The notes: generated from the sequence alone by a model not told the origin. A stretch of 64,000 nucleotides of DNA from Proteobacteria bacterium ST_bin11 (GCA_002083615.1 MSXO01000012.1:1-64000); one strand, 5' to 3'; counted from the first letter of the stretch, positions 8,458 through 17,785 are shown. Made by a program: numbers and translations.

Positions 8458-11165
8458 TAGATTTCCCGTCTGACTTCGATGCGCTCAAACACTTCGATCT
8501 GATCGCCGTTTTGTACATCGTTGTAGTTTTTCACGCCGATACCGCATTCCATGCCCATTTTCACTTCATTGACATCGTCTTTGAAGCGGCGCAAAGATTC
8601 CAACTGACCTTCGTATATCACCACGTTGTTGCGCAGTACCCGAATCGGCAGATTGCGTTTGACGAAACCGTCGACCACCATACAACCAGCGACCGCGCCG
8701 AATTTTGGCGAACGGAATACATCGCGCACTTCGGCCAAACCGACGATTTTTTCCTGAATTTCCGGCGCCAACATACCGCTGATGGCCCGCTTTACTTCGT
8801 CGATGGCTTCGTAGATGATGCTGTAGTAATGCAGATCGATGTCTTTTTCTTCGATCAATTTCCGCGCTACCGCATCGGCACGCACGTTGAAACCAATCAA
8901 AATCGCGTTGGAGGCCAAAGCCAAGTTGGCGTCGCCTTCGTTGATACCACCGACACCGCCGAAAATGCATTTAACTTGCACTTCTTCGGTGGACAAACCC
9001 ACCAAAGATTCGCGCAAGGCTTCCAAACTGCCCTGAACATCGGTTTTGATAACGACGTTGAGCGTGGAGGTTTCGCCGGCTGACATCCGCGAAAACACGT
9101 CATCCAATTTGGAGGCATGTTGCGCGGCGTGTCGGTTGGAACGTTTGCGATCTTCCCGATGCGCTGCCAGTTCCCGTGCGACACGTTCGTTTTGCACCAC
9201 CAAAAATTCGTCGCCAGCGTCCGGGGTACCGGACAAACCGAGGATTTCTACCGGCATACTGGGGCCAGCGGATTTGATAGGGTGGGCATTCTCATCGAAC
9301 ATCGCTCTAATCCGGCCGTATTCGTGACCGCAAAGGACGAACTCGCCTTTGCTCAAAGTGCCTTTCTGAATCAATATGGTGGCAACCGCACCGCGACCTC
9401 TGTCCAAACGCGATTCGATACAAATACCGGAAGCGATACCATCCACCGGCGCTTTTAATTCCAACACTTCCGCTTGCACGATCAGCGCTTCGATCAACTC
9501 GTCGATACCCGTACCGACTTTGGCCGAAACCTTGAGGAATTGCACATCGCCGCCCCACTCTTCCGGCACCACATTCAGTGTGGCCAGCTCTTGCATGACG
9601 CGATCAGGATTGGCTTCCGGTTTGTCGATTTTGTTTAAGGCTACGATGATAGGCACGTTAGCAGCACGCGCATGATCGATGGCTTCCTTGGTTTGCGGCA
9701 TGACGCCATCGTCGGCGGCAACTACCACGATGACTATGTCGGTCACTTCCGCACCACGCGCCCGCATCGCGGTAAACGCGGCATGGCCCGGCGTATCTAA
9801 GAAAGTCACCGCACCATGGTCAGTTTTTACCTGATAAGCACCAATGTGCTGGGTAATCCCGCCCGCTTCGCCGGCGGCAACCCGGGTTTTACGAATGTAA
9901 TCCAGCAAAGACGTTTTACCGTGGTCAACGTGACCCATGATGGTAACGATAGGCGCTCTGAATACAAACTTACGTTCATCGCTCTCACCTTGCACTTCAG
10001 CCAGCATTTCCTGCTCGAAATCATCCTCGCTTTGCATGATGGCTTTGTGGCCCATTTCCTCTACCAAAATCACCGCCGTTTCCTGATCGATGGTTTGATT
10101 GATGGTGGACATAATGCCCAGCTTCATCAAATGCTTGATGACTTCAGCAGCCTTGATGTTCATTTTTGCCGCCAAGTCCGAAACCACGATGGTTTCCGGA
10201 ATGGTTACATCGTAGACAGTCGGCGCGACCGGTTTCTCGAATTTATGCCGAGCTTGGTTAACATCGATCTCGAATTCCGGTTTTTCCCGACGCGATGGCG
10301 CTTTGCCTTTTTTGCCTTTGCCGCCGCGACGGGCGGCATCACCGCCGCCCCCGATATCGCCATCGGTAGCCGGGCCGCGAGTGGGCTTGAATTCGGCTTT
10401 TTTCTTATGCAGCGTGGTTTGTTGTTGCTTGGCTTCGGCTTTTTGTTTAACTTTTTCGGCGGTTCTCTGCACCGCAGCTTCCAGCCTTTCCTTCTTTTCC
10501 CTTTCCAGACGCTGTTCTTCATTCATGTCCGGCGCAGCGCTTGGCACCGCAACCTCAGCCTTGGCAATCGCCCCAGATTGAGCCTCAGCAACAATCAGCA
10601 CCGCCTCATCCACTTGCTGTTCGACCGCAACCCGCTCTGCAGTCACAGTGTCAGCCTGTGCAGAGACCTCCTCGGATTGAATAGCTTCCTGACCAAGGCC
10701 ATGCTCTTCTTTTGGGGGCTGTGCGGACTTTTGCTCTTGCAAGTGTTTACGTTTTTCTTCCTCGACCGCCTGTTGCCGCCTTTGTTCTTCCAAGGCTTGC
10801 TTGGCTAATTCGGCCTGGCGTAGTTCATCGTTACCTGTGGGAGCATCGCTGCGCTTAATGTACGTTTTTTGCTTACGCACTTCGACGCTGACGGTTTTCA
10901 CGGCTGTGCCCGGCGGCGAGGATTGTCTTAATTCGGTTTTAGTACTGCGTTTTAAGGTGATACGTTTGGGGGCGGCGGCTTCCTGATCGGCTTCCGACTT
11001 GCCATGACGCTTGCGCAAGTGCGCGAGTAGTTTGACTTTCTCTTCGTCGTCTATCACATCGTCAGGCGCGCTGGCTGTCAAGCCGGCTTCCTTCAACTGC
11101 TCTAAAAAACGGTCTAAAGGGATGCCAACAACCTCTGCCAATTCCTGTACTGTTTTATCACTCAT
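8457..11165 (-). CDS. infB: Translation initiation factor IF-2
   Basis: The 902-residue GTPase delivers initiator tRNA to the 30S subunit. The N-terminus carries an IF2 associated domain (VQELAEVVGIPLDRFLEQL), then a long charged and coiled linker to about residue 290. The G domain has GHVDHGKTSLLDYIR (near 410), DTPGHAAF and NKIDKPEA, and domains II-IV complete it. I chose ATG at 11165, preceded by AGGAGG at ideal spacing, over an in-frame TTG at 11204 that lies inside nusA. It follows nusA by 14 bases. Confidence 0.98.
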   Translation of the reverse strand: MSDKTVQELAEVVGIPLDRFLEQLKEAGLTASAPDDVIDDEEKVKLLAHLRKRHGKSEADQEAAAPKRITLKRSTKTELRQSSPPGTAVKTVSVEVRKQKTYIKRSDAPTGNDELRQAELAKQALEEQRRQQAVEEEKRKHLQEQKSAQPPKEEHGLGQEAIQSEEVSAQADTVTAERVAVEQQVDEAVLIVAEAQSGAIAKAEVAVPSAAPDMNEEQRLEREKKERLEAAVQRTAEKVKQKAEAKQQQTTLHKKKAEFKPTRGPATDGDIGGGGDAARRGGKGKKGKAPSRREKPEFEIDVNQARHKFEKPVAPTVYDVTIPETIVVSDLAAKMNIKAAEVIKHLMKLGIMSTINQTIDQETAVILVEEMGHKAIMQSEDDFEQEMLAEVQGESDERKFVFRAPIVTIMGHVDHGKTSLLDYIRKTRVAAGEAGGITQHIGAYQVKTDHGAVTFLDTPGHAAFTAMRARGAEVTDIVIVVVAADDGVMPQTKEAIDHARAANVPIIVALNKIDKPEANPDRVMQELATLNVVPEEWGGDVQFLKVSAKVGTGIDELIEALIVQAEVLELKAPVDGIASGICIESRLDRGRGAVATILIQKGTLSKGEFVLCGHEYGRIRAMFDENAHPIKSAGPSMPVEILGLSGTPDAGDEFLVVQNERVARELAAHREDRKRSNRHAAQHASKLDDVFSRMSAGETSTLNVVIKTDVQGSLEALRESLVGLSTEEVQVKCIFGGVGGINEGDANLALASNAILIGFNVRADAVARKLIEEKDIDLHYYSIIYEAIDEVKRAISGMLAPEIQEKIVGLAEVRDVFRSPKFGAVAGCMVVDGFVKRNLPIRVLRNNVVIYEGQLESLRRFKDDVNEVKMGMECGIGVKNYNDVQNGDQIEVFERIEVRREI

Positions 11166-11179
11166 AGTATCCTCCTGCC

Positions 11180-12691
11180 TCAGCCCTTGTCCTCTGCGAA
11201 CCAAGATTCGCGGGCTTTCATGATTAGTTTACCAGCACGCTCCTCGGTCATCCCGGTAAATTCGATAATGTCGTCTATCGCCTGCTCAGCCAGATCGTCC
11301 AAGGTCACAATGCCCTTGGCCGCCATTTGGTGCGCCAACTCTTCGTCCATCCCCTCCATGCTCAACAAATCCTCGCTAGGCACAGCGGTTTCAATTTTTT
11401 CTTCGGACGCGATCGCACTGATCAATAAAGCGTCCTTGGCGCGCGTGCGCAACGCTTCCACCAACTCTTCGTCGAAACCTTCAATTTCCAACATCTCATC
11501 AACAGGGATGTAGGCAATCTCTTCTATGTTATTCAGACCCACATCGACCAAAATGCCGGCGATTTCCTCATCGACATCCAGCAATTCCATGAATTGCTGC
11601 TTGGATTTAGCTGCGGCTTCGTCGTGATTTTTATCTACTTGCGCTGCATCTTGAATGTTCAACTCCCAACCCGTCAACTCGGTCGCCAATCGCACGTTTT
11701 GCCCTCCGCGACCGATGGCTTGCGACAAACTATCGGTCGCAACCGCCACGTCCATGCTGTGCTTGTCTTCATCAACCACAATGGATTGAATTTCCGCCGG
11801 CGACATGGCGTTGATCACGAACTGCGCGTCGTTACCGTTCCATAAAATGATGTCGACCCGCTCTCCGGCGAGTTCGTTGGAGATAGCTTGCACCCTGGAT
11901 CCGCGCATACCGACACAGGCACCAATTGGATCGAGACGCGGATCGTTGGCCCTGACAGCGATTTTTGCGCGGGAACCGGGATCGCGAGCCGCAGCCAAAA
12001 TATCGATTAACCCTTCACCCACTTCCGGCACTTCCAAACGAAACAGTGCAATCAACAATTCAGGCGCGGTACGACTGACGAACAGTTGCGGACCACGCGG
12101 CTCGGAGCGCACCGCTTTCAGATAACCACGCACCCTGTCACCCATTCTAACCGGCTCTTTGGGAATCATGTCTTCACGGGCGATATACGCCTCGACATGG
12201 CCGCCCAGATCCAAATAAACGCTGCCTTTCTCCAAACGCTTCACGACACCGGTAACTAGCTCACCGACCCGATCTTGATAGGCTTCTACAATTTTCTTAC
12301 GTTCGGCTTCGCGCACTTTTTGAATAATGACTTGCTTGGCGGTTTGTGCCGCAATTCGGCAAAAATCGACCGACTCAATCTCTTCTTCTACATAATCGCC
12401 AACTTGAATGTCAGCACTGTCGAATTGCGCAACTTCCAGCAGCACCTGCCAGCCAGGATGCTCGACATCCCCGTTAATTTCCGGATTGGCATCCACCACC
12501 AACCAACGACGGTAGGTGGAATAATCGCCGGTATGGCGATCAATGGCTACCCGAGCTTTGATAGGGTTTTCATAACGCTTAACAGTCGCAGCTTCCAAAG
12601 CAGACTCAATGGCCTGAAAGATAATTTCTTTGTCTATTTCCTTTTCGTTAGCAAAAACGTCTGCTACTAATAAAATCTCTTTATTTGCCAC
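11180..12691 (-). CDS. nusA: Transcription termination/antitermination factor NusA
   Basis: The 503-residue RNA polymerase-binding protein affects pausing, termination and antitermination. It shows the N-terminal polymerase-binding domain (to about 130), an S1 domain (GELVTGVVKRLEKGSVYLDLG), two KH domains (GACVGMRGSRVQAI and QAIGRGGQNVRLA) and two acidic C-terminal repeats, as in the long gammaproteobacterial form. The start is GTG at 12691 with AAAGGAGG upstream, overlapping the end of rimP by 11 bases. NusA commonly controls its own operon, and the hairpin before rimP is a candidate target. Confidence 0.98.
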   Translation of the reverse strand: MANKEILLVADVFANEKEIDKEIIFQAIESALEAATVKRYENPIKARVAIDRHTGDYSTYRRWLVVDANPEINGDVEHPGWQVLLEVAQFDSADIQVGDYVEEEIESVDFCRIAAQTAKQVIIQKVREAERKKIVEAYQDRVGELVTGVVKRLEKGSVYLDLGGHVEAYIAREDMIPKEPVRMGDRVRGYLKAVRSEPRGPQLFVSRTAPELLIALFRLEVPEVGEGLIDILAAARDPGSRAKIAVRANDPRLDPIGACVGMRGSRVQAISNELAGERVDIILWNGNDAQFVINAMSPAEIQSIVVDEDKHSMDVAVATDSLSQAIGRGGQNVRLATELTGWELNIQDAAQVDKNHDEAAAKSKQQFMELLDVDEEIAGILVDVGLNNIEEIAYIPVDEMLEIEGFDEELVEALRTRAKDALLISAIASEEKIETAVPSEDLLSMEGMDEELAHQMAAKGIVTLDDLAEQAIDDIIEFTGMTEERAGKLIMKARESWFAEDKG

Positions 12692-13166
12692 TGCGACCTC
12701 CTTTAGTGAGTAAGTAATCGGGCACCAAGCGTGCCTTGCTCATTGCCTGAAACGGGATGCTTAATAACTGTTCGCCATCCTGCAGCAGCACAGTCTCGCC
12801 TTCGACCGCCTTAATCTGTCCGGTAATTTTGCGGCGCTTATCGATGGGCTTAAATAGACTCAGCATTACAGTGCTCCCTAAAAAGCGCTGAAATTGGCTA
12901 AGCTTGAAAAATGGTCGATCCGCGCCAGGCGAGGAAACTTCCAATTGATATTCGCCTTGTATTGGATCCTCGACGTCCAATGCGCCGCTGAGCTGATGAC
13001 TGACCTTGGTGCAATCTTCGAGCAGAATGCCGTTCTCGCTATCAATGTATATGCGCAACATGCCGTGAGTCGGGTGCGGGTTGTACTCTATCCCCACACA
13101 CTCATAACCAAGACCTTCCACAATTGGCTCGATCAAATCCACCAAATGTTCAGGAGCCTGTTTCAT
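12681..13166 (-). CDS. rimP: Ribosome maturation factor RimP
   Basis: The 161-residue protein assists 30S assembly. Typical features are LVDLIEPIVEGLGYECVGIEY at the start, LRIYIDSENGILLEDCTKVSHQL in the first domain and YQLEVSSPGADRPFF before the second Sm-like domain. It is the first gene of the nusA-infB unit. The tRNA-Met gene (metY) that precedes it in E. coli is absent; a strong hairpin with a T tract stands 19 bases before its ATG. Confidence 0.97.
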   Translation of the reverse strand: MKQAPEHLVDLIEPIVEGLGYECVGIEYNPHPTHGMLRIYIDSENGILLEDCTKVSHQLSGALDVEDPIQGEYQLEVSSPGADRPFFKLSQFQRFLGSTVMLSLFKPIDKRRKITGQIKAVEGETVLLQDGEQLLSIPFQAMSKARLVPDYLLTKGGRSGK

Positions 13167-13185
13167 TAACGCCTCGCCTTTTCAA

Positions 13186-13214
13186 ACACAAAAAAAAAAG
13201 AGCCTCAGGCTCTT
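13186..13214 (-). terminator. Terminator-like hairpin just before rimP
   Basis: On the minus strand AAGAGCC / GGCTCTT forms a 7-bp stem with a 3-base loop and is followed by a run of about ten T. The T tract ends about 20 bases before the rimP ATG, leaving no room for a promoter after it. It therefore acts either on transcripts that continue into rimP (an attenuator) or as the end of upstream transcription. Confidence 0.75.
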
Positions 13215-13233
13215 CCATAAACAACCGAAACCC

Positions 13234-13260
13234 GTGGGCTTCGCGTTTTCGAAAGCCCAC
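13234..13260 (-). promoter_or_regulatory. Second hairpin of the rimP leader
   Basis: An 8-bp inverted repeat (GTGGGCTT / AAGCCCAC) with a loop of about ten bases lies between two T-tailed hairpins. It has no T tract of its own. It could be an anti-terminator or a stabilising element, or belong to the 3' end of the tRNA-Phe transcript. Confidence 0.45.
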
Positions 13261-13265
13261 AAAAG

Positions 13266-13289
13266 AAAAACCCCCTTATAGGGGCTTTC
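13266..13289 (-). terminator. Terminator-like hairpin downstream of tRNA-Phe
   Basis: On the minus strand AGCCCC / GGGGGT-type arms (CCCC/GGGG core, loop about TATAA) are followed by TTTTTC. It lies upstream of rimP on the transcript side and may end tRNA-Phe transcription. Confidence 0.55.
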
Positions 13290-13291
13290 TT

Positions 13292-13813
13292 AGCAAAACC
13301 ACGCTCGAGACAGCATCAGAGGAGCAAAATCTCCATATTGAGACTTAACATCCGGCAAACTTCCCAAGAATTAAACTTTCACCACATAAAAAAGCAGCTC
13401 AAATTTAAAACGCGAATTATAACCAACTCCCTCAAGGATGTAAATCGACATCGCATGGTAGCCGCAAACCAAGCAAGTTAATGATCAAACGACAAACCCA
13501 GGCCAATTGCTGTCTCATCGAATGTGGTTTAGCCGGCAATAAAATATCGCCACGCCTGCCCAGACTAAACACAAGAGGACAGACAGTCCTACAACGGACT
13601 TGCGACATTCGCGCAATCGAGGCCAGAGATCGTTATGGAATCAAGCAAGATTGACTACAGCGCCCTCAACTCATCATCGCGCCATAACTAGCCTAGCGCT
13701 GACAAACGACAAAGCACCACCAAGGTAGACCCGCTAGTCATTATTGCAGCTGATATATAAATCGAAAACTTTAAGGACTTTGCCTGACGGCTGACTTTTG
13801 CTTGAAGTGTTAG
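13292..13813 (-). other. Gene-free stretch between tRNA-Phe and the rimP leader
   Basis: About 520 bases contain no credible coding frame on either strand. No strong promoter, repeat or RNA gene was recognised. The rimP operon promoter must lie here or among the hairpins nearer rimP, unless tRNA-Phe transcription reads through. Confidence 0.5.
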
Positions 13814-13889
<76 letters not shown>

Positions 13890-13912
13890 AGCGACTTAAC
13901 CTAAAACCGGAA

Positions 13913-13988
<76 letters not shown>

Positions 13989-14002
13989 GTCAAGAGCCGC
14001 GC

Positions 14003-14031
14003 ATTAAACTAGGTTACAAACAATTAGTCAA
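14003..14031 (-). promoter_or_regulatory. Sigma-70 promoter of the tRNA-Phe pair
   Basis: On the minus strand TTGACT, a 17-base spacer and TTTAAT are followed by a GC-rich stretch (GCGCGGC), the usual discriminator of stringently controlled stable RNA promoters. The start would fall a few bases before the first tRNA. Confidence 0.8.
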
Positions 14032-14178
14032 GGAAAATACCGTTAAAGCCAGCCTTGCTGGACAGCATGCCGCCTTCTATGCAATTCTTGCGCACCGTAA
14101 ATACCTGAGCTATTCACTCTGCGGTATCAGGATCAAAATCACAGCACTTTTAAACAACCTAATAAAACGAGACCGCTT

Positions 14179-15003
14179 ATGCAAGCTTTCACCGACATCC
14201 GCGCCCTGATCATAGACATGGATGGCGTCCTTTGGCACGGCGACCAAGCTCAAGCAGGACTCGTTGATTTTTTTCAGACCCTACGCGACTTACAACTGCC
14301 TTTCATACTGGCCACCAATAACGCTAGCCTCACAGCGGAACAGTATGTCGGCAAACTGGCGAAGATGGGCGTAACGGTGTCATTGAGCGAGGTTCTGACA
14401 TCGGGCATGGCAACCGCATTGTATTTGTCCGAACGCTATAATCCGCACACTACTCGGGTGTTTGTGATCGGAGGCATCGGCGCCCGACAGCCCTTGCTTG
14501 ACCTAGGTTTTACCCTCACAGGATTGTACGAGACAGACCAGGATGAGCGAGCAGACCTCGTAGTGTGCGGCATGGACCGAGAGCTCAGCTGGGACAAACT
14601 GGCCACCGCCACCCTGAATCTTAGGGCCGGCGCACACTTCATCGGCACCAACGGCGATCTGTCTCTGCCGACCGAACGCGGCGAAACCCACGGCAATGGT
14701 GCGATTTTGGCAGCTTTGACTGCGTCTACCGGCGTTACGCCGATGATAATCGGCAAACCGGAGCCCATCATCTATCGACAGGCATTGAGCCTGTTGAAAG
14801 TTGATCCAGCCTACACGGTTGCCATCGGCGATCGACTGGATACCGACATCCTTGGCGCTGTGCGCACCGACATCCGCAGCCTGATGGTACTGAGCGGCGT
14901 CTCCACCGAACAGGATGTCGCAGCCGCAGACTTTGGACCGACTTGGATCGTACAGGACATCCGCGACATCGCAGAGATATTGCGCAACAACCCACCCAAT
15001 TGA
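14179..15003 (+). CDS. HAD-IIA family phosphatase (NagD-like)
   Basis: The 274-residue protein has the HAD motifs: DMDGVLW with the nucleophile Asp13 and acid/base Asp15, ILATNNAS (motif II), and GKPEP then IGDRLDTDILGA (motif IV). The C2-type cap between motifs II and III and the DGVLW sequence place it in HAD subfamily IIA with NagD, p-nitrophenyl phosphatases and phosphoglycolate/glycerol-phosphate phosphatases. The substrate is unknown. GAGA lies at proper spacing before the ATG. It precedes dhaK by 137 bases on the same strand, so a role in triose or glycerol phosphate turnover is possible but unproven. Confidence 0.85.
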   Translation: MQAFTDIRALIIDMDGVLWHGDQAQAGLVDFFQTLRDLQLPFILATNNASLTAEQYVGKLAKMGVTVSLSEVLTSGMATALYLSERYNPHTTRVFVIGGIGARQPLLDLGFTLTGLYETDQDERADLVVCGMDRELSWDKLATATLNLRAGAHFIGTNGDLSLPTERGETHGNGAILAALTASTGVTPMIIGKPEPIIYRQALSLLKVDPAYTVAIGDRLDTDILGAVRTDIRSLMVLSGVSTEQDVAAADFGPTWIVQDIRDIAEILRNNPPN

Positions 15004-15140
15004 CACGGACCGTAAATGGCGATCGTCAGCCGAAGGGCCGACGAAGCTAGCGTTCGGCGCATACGACTCGAACCGAACGCCGCTGTTAATCAAGCGCCAA
15101 GTTAATAATTTCATCTCAAGCCAACACCATAGAGGCCATC

Positions 15141-16127
15141 ATGAAAAAACTTATCGACAGCCCAGACACTTTGTTGCAAGCCAGCCTCCAGGGTTTTGCA
15201 AAAGCCCATGCCGACATCGTGCAATTCAATCCCGATCCGCGCTTTGTCTCTCGAAACATCCGCAAGAACGGCAAGGTAGCGCTGATTTCGGGCGGCGGAT
15301 CCGGTCATGAGCCATTGCATAGCGGCTTTGTCGGCTTCGGCATGTTAGATGCCGCCTGTCCCGGCCAGATATTCACCTCGCCAACCCCCGATCAAATAAT
15401 GGCCGCCGCTCAAGCCGCGGACGGAGGCGCTGGCGTGTTATTCATTGTCAAAAATTATGCTGGCGATGTGATGAATTTTGAAATGGCTGCGGAGATGTTA
15501 GATCTAACGAATGCCAGCATTCTGATCGACGACGACATCTCCTTGCCCAAAGACCACAGCATAGGCCGCAGAGGCGTGGCCGGCACTACTATTGTCGAGA
15601 AAATCGTCGGCGCAGCCGCCGAGAATGGTGCTGATTTAGCCACCTGCAAAGCACTGGGTGAACGCGTCAACCAAGCGACCGCCTCCATGGGGGTGGCTTT
15701 AACCAGTTGTACGGTGCCGGCATTAGGCCATCCGACCTTCGCTATCGCCGACGACGAAATCGAAATGGGTGTTGGCATCCATGGCGAACGGGGTCGCGAA
15801 ACCTTGAAACTACTGAGCGCCAGCGAGATTGTCGACCAATTAGCCGGACATATTTTCGACGAATTGCAACCGGCAGCGGGTCAAGCCGTGTTGCTGCATG
15901 TTAATGGCTTCGGTGCCACACCGCTGATCGAACTGCATTTGATTTACGAATTGGCCTGGCAATATTTCAGTAAACGCGGATTGATCATGCAGCGCGCCTT
16001 GGTGGGCAACTTCACCACCTCGCTGGATATGGCCGGCTGTTCGCTAACGCTGACGCTGCTGGATGAGGAAATGTTGGACTTATGGGATGCACCAGTGAAT
16101 ACTGCTGCGTTGCGTTGGGGCTGCTGA
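15141..16127 (+). CDS. dhaK: Dihydroxyacetone kinase, DhaK subunit
   Basis: The 328-residue subunit binds dihydroxyacetone covalently through a histidine. The GGGSGHEPLHSGFVG motif (about residues 51-65) and the substrate histidine in GVGIHGERG (His214) are present, as is the SIGRRGVAGT stretch. The length matches stand-alone DhaK, not the fused ATP-dependent kinases. AGAGG lies before the ATG. Its partner dhaL is next door but on the opposite strand, tail to tail with a 13-base gap, which is unusual. No phosphotransfer subunit gene (dhaM) is in the window. Confidence 0.93.
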   Translation: MKKLIDSPDTLLQASLQGFAKAHADIVQFNPDPRFVSRNIRKNGKVALISGGGSGHEPLHSGFVGFGMLDAACPGQIFTSPTPDQIMAAAQAADGGAGVLFIVKNYAGDVMNFEMAAEMLDLTNASILIDDDISLPKDHSIGRRGVAGTTIVEKIVGAAAENGADLATCKALGERVNQATASMGVALTSCTVPALGHPTFAIADDEIEMGVGIHGERGRETLKLLSASEIVDQLAGHIFDELQPAAGQAVLLHVNGFGATPLIELHLIYELAWQYFSKRGLIMQRALVGNFTTSLDMAGCSLTLTLLDEEMLDLWDAPVNTAALRWGC

Positions 16128-16140
16128 ACTACTTAGCGAC

Positions 16141-16788
16141 CTAAGCCGGTGAGGATGCAGCGTTCTTCAGCACCTCGGCGGTAGCAACTATCATCAATTG
16201 CGCAGTCTTCGCACCTGCATCGATATGACCTTTGCTGCGCTCGCCCAAAAACGAAGCACGCCCCTTGGTAGCCAACATCTCGCGAGTAGCTTCTACTCTG
16301 TCCGCCGCCACAGCACAAAGCCGATCCAGAATCTCCACTAGCGGCCTGCCGGCAATTGCCTCCTCCCGCAGAGCCAAAGCCACCGGCACCAATACATCCA
16401 GCATGGTCTTTTCGCCAACATCGGCCTTGCCGCGCTGCTTCATCGCCTCCACGGCATGGAGAAATGCATCAGAAAATCCAACCGAATCAATGACTTTATC
16501 TTTACCATGCTTTGCCAGTGCGATAAACAAGGTCGCATATAAAGAGCCCGACGCCCCACCGACTGCCGCCATCACCGTCATGCCGATTTTTTGCCAGGCA
16601 GCTACCCAATCAAGTTGTGCGATCTCTTCGGAGTGCTCGCACAAAGCCTGCAAACCGCGCTGGAGATTAAACACATGATCGCCGTCGCCTATCGCCTGAT
16701 CTAGCGCAGTCACTTCTTCGGCATGCGCATCCACATTGGAAATAAGCGCTTGAATTAATTTAGGAAACAATGAGGGAGTTAATGACAT
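16141..16788 (-). CDS. dhaL: Dihydroxyacetone kinase, DhaL subunit
   Basis: The 215-residue subunit holds the nucleotide and passes phosphate to dihydroxyacetone on DhaK. The metal-binding motif LDQAIGDGDHVFNLQRG (three Asp, about residues 28-35) is intact and the all-helical pattern with GGASGSLYATLF fits. In E. coli the equivalent protein keeps ADP bound and is recharged by DhaM; which mode applies here cannot be told. The gene converges on dhaK, so the two subunits need separate promoters. Confidence 0.92.
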   Translation of the reverse strand: MSLTPSLFPKLIQALISNVDAHAEEVTALDQAIGDGDHVFNLQRGLQALCEHSEEIAQLDWVAAWQKIGMTVMAAVGGASGSLYATLFIALAKHGKDKVIDSVGFSDAFLHAVEAMKQRGKADVGEKTMLDVLVPVALALREEAIAGRPLVEILDRLCAVAADRVEATREMLATKGRASFLGERSKGHIDAGAKTAQLMIVATAEVLKNAASSPA

Positions 16789-16997
16789 ACTATCGCCGCG
16801 CTACAAGAAAATTTGGCTTTACAGCATAGCCAACACGCAACACCACTGTCTAGTTGCTTGCAATACGGGAGCGACAACGTTAGCGGCAAAACTTGATTAA
16901 ATTGTCCAGCAACGACAAACTAACAACCAACGATTTGGCAAACTTCCAAGTAGCAGTTAACCCAAAGTCCACTGACATTCGTTGAAAAATGTCTGAT

Positions 16998-17198
16998 TTA
17001 CTTGTTATCCACGGCCAGCGATTCCAGCAACGGCAACTCGGCATCCGCCTCATACACGCTAAAGTGGTATTTCTCCTTCAAGTATTCCAATAGCCAGGCG
17101 TTGGTATCTGCTCTGCGCTGCCCAGCAGCCTCGTTCATTTGCTGCAAACGCTGACGGACCGCGTGTTGCGGCAGTAACAGTAGCTCAATGTCGGCCAT
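16998..17198 (-). CDS. Small hypothetical protein
   Basis: A 66-residue frame, rich in Leu, Glu and Arg, with a predicted helical centre (AVRQRLQQMNEAAGQRRADTN). No family recognised and no clear ribosome binding site. It follows the 73-residue gene on the same strand after a 90-base gap, so the two may form one unit. The coding status is only moderately supported. Confidence 0.45.
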   Translation of the reverse strand: MADIELLLLPQHAVRQRLQQMNEAAGQRRADTNAWLLEYLKEKYHFSVYEADAELPLLESLAVDNK

Positions 17199-17288
17199 TG
17201 ATACGAATTTTTCCGGATCGGGGCTCTTCCCGTTAAAAATCTTGAATAACTGGTGTTTTTTTAAGCCTAGGTGGGTATTGAGTTCATC

Positions 17289-17510
17289 CTAAAACTCGAT
17301 AAATAAGGGCAACAAGTCGCTACCGACACAAGTGTCTTCATGCAGTTTGTGTAAACGATTCAATAAGTGGTATACCGCAAACCGGTACAATTCCGACTCA
17401 CGCACAAACAGCCGAGCAGCCATGGAACGCACGGCAATTCGGTCGGAATTGTTCAACCGGATCGAAACGATGTGCTTTTTGTCGTCTAAAAGATGTTCGT
17501 TGTCGTTCAA
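17289..17510 (-). CDS. Small protein with ribbon-helix-helix-like sequence
   Basis: The 73-residue frame begins with TTG at 17510, preceded by AGGAC at good spacing. HIVSIRLNNSDRIAVRSMA followed by a helix ending in AVYHLLNRL looks like a short strand followed by two helices, the pattern of MetJ/Arc-type DNA-binding proteins. This is pattern recognition only. It lies upstream of another small frame on the same strand and is divergent from argD, so a local regulatory role is possible. Confidence 0.5.
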   Translation of the reverse strand: MNDNEHLLDDKKHIVSIRLNNSDRIAVRSMAARLFVRESELYRFAVYHLLNRLHKLHEDTCVGSDLLPLFIEF

Positions 17511-17698
17511 CGCAAGTCCTTTGTGGGTATATTGCCGGCAAACTAAAACCGGTCGAAACTACTGAATTTGGACGAATTTAAAGCATCAATGTTACAGATT
17601 TATAACAAACTCCCCAGCAGTTGAAAATTTCCTGGGAACCACACCGACCAGGCGTTGTTCAAAGCGCAAATCGCCAAGTTTCGAGGAAAAACTATTTA

Positions 17699-17727
17699 TT
17701 GCTTATGCGGCATTAAAAAAATATAAT
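17699..17727 (+). promoter_or_regulatory. Sigma-70 promoter of argD-argF
   Basis: TTGCTT, a 17-base spacer and a perfect TATAAT lie 59 bases before the argD ATG. I looked for an arginine repressor box (TGAAT..ATTCA) around it and saw none. Confidence 0.7.
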
Positions 17728-17785
17728 CGCGCGCTTTTTTCGAACGAACAGCGTTTTTTTAAAACACTTTCAGAGTCTTAGCAAA

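Noticed and set aside
9816..10808. Plus-strand open frame of 330 codons
   Set aside because: It is antisense to infB; it has Phe-rich low-complexity sequence with no domain, mirroring the charged linker of IF-2.
14155..17785. Genomic island next to the tRNA-Phe genes
   Set aside because: No integrase, direct repeat of the tRNA end, or foreign-looking genes were found; both tRNA copies are complete and the duplication looks local.
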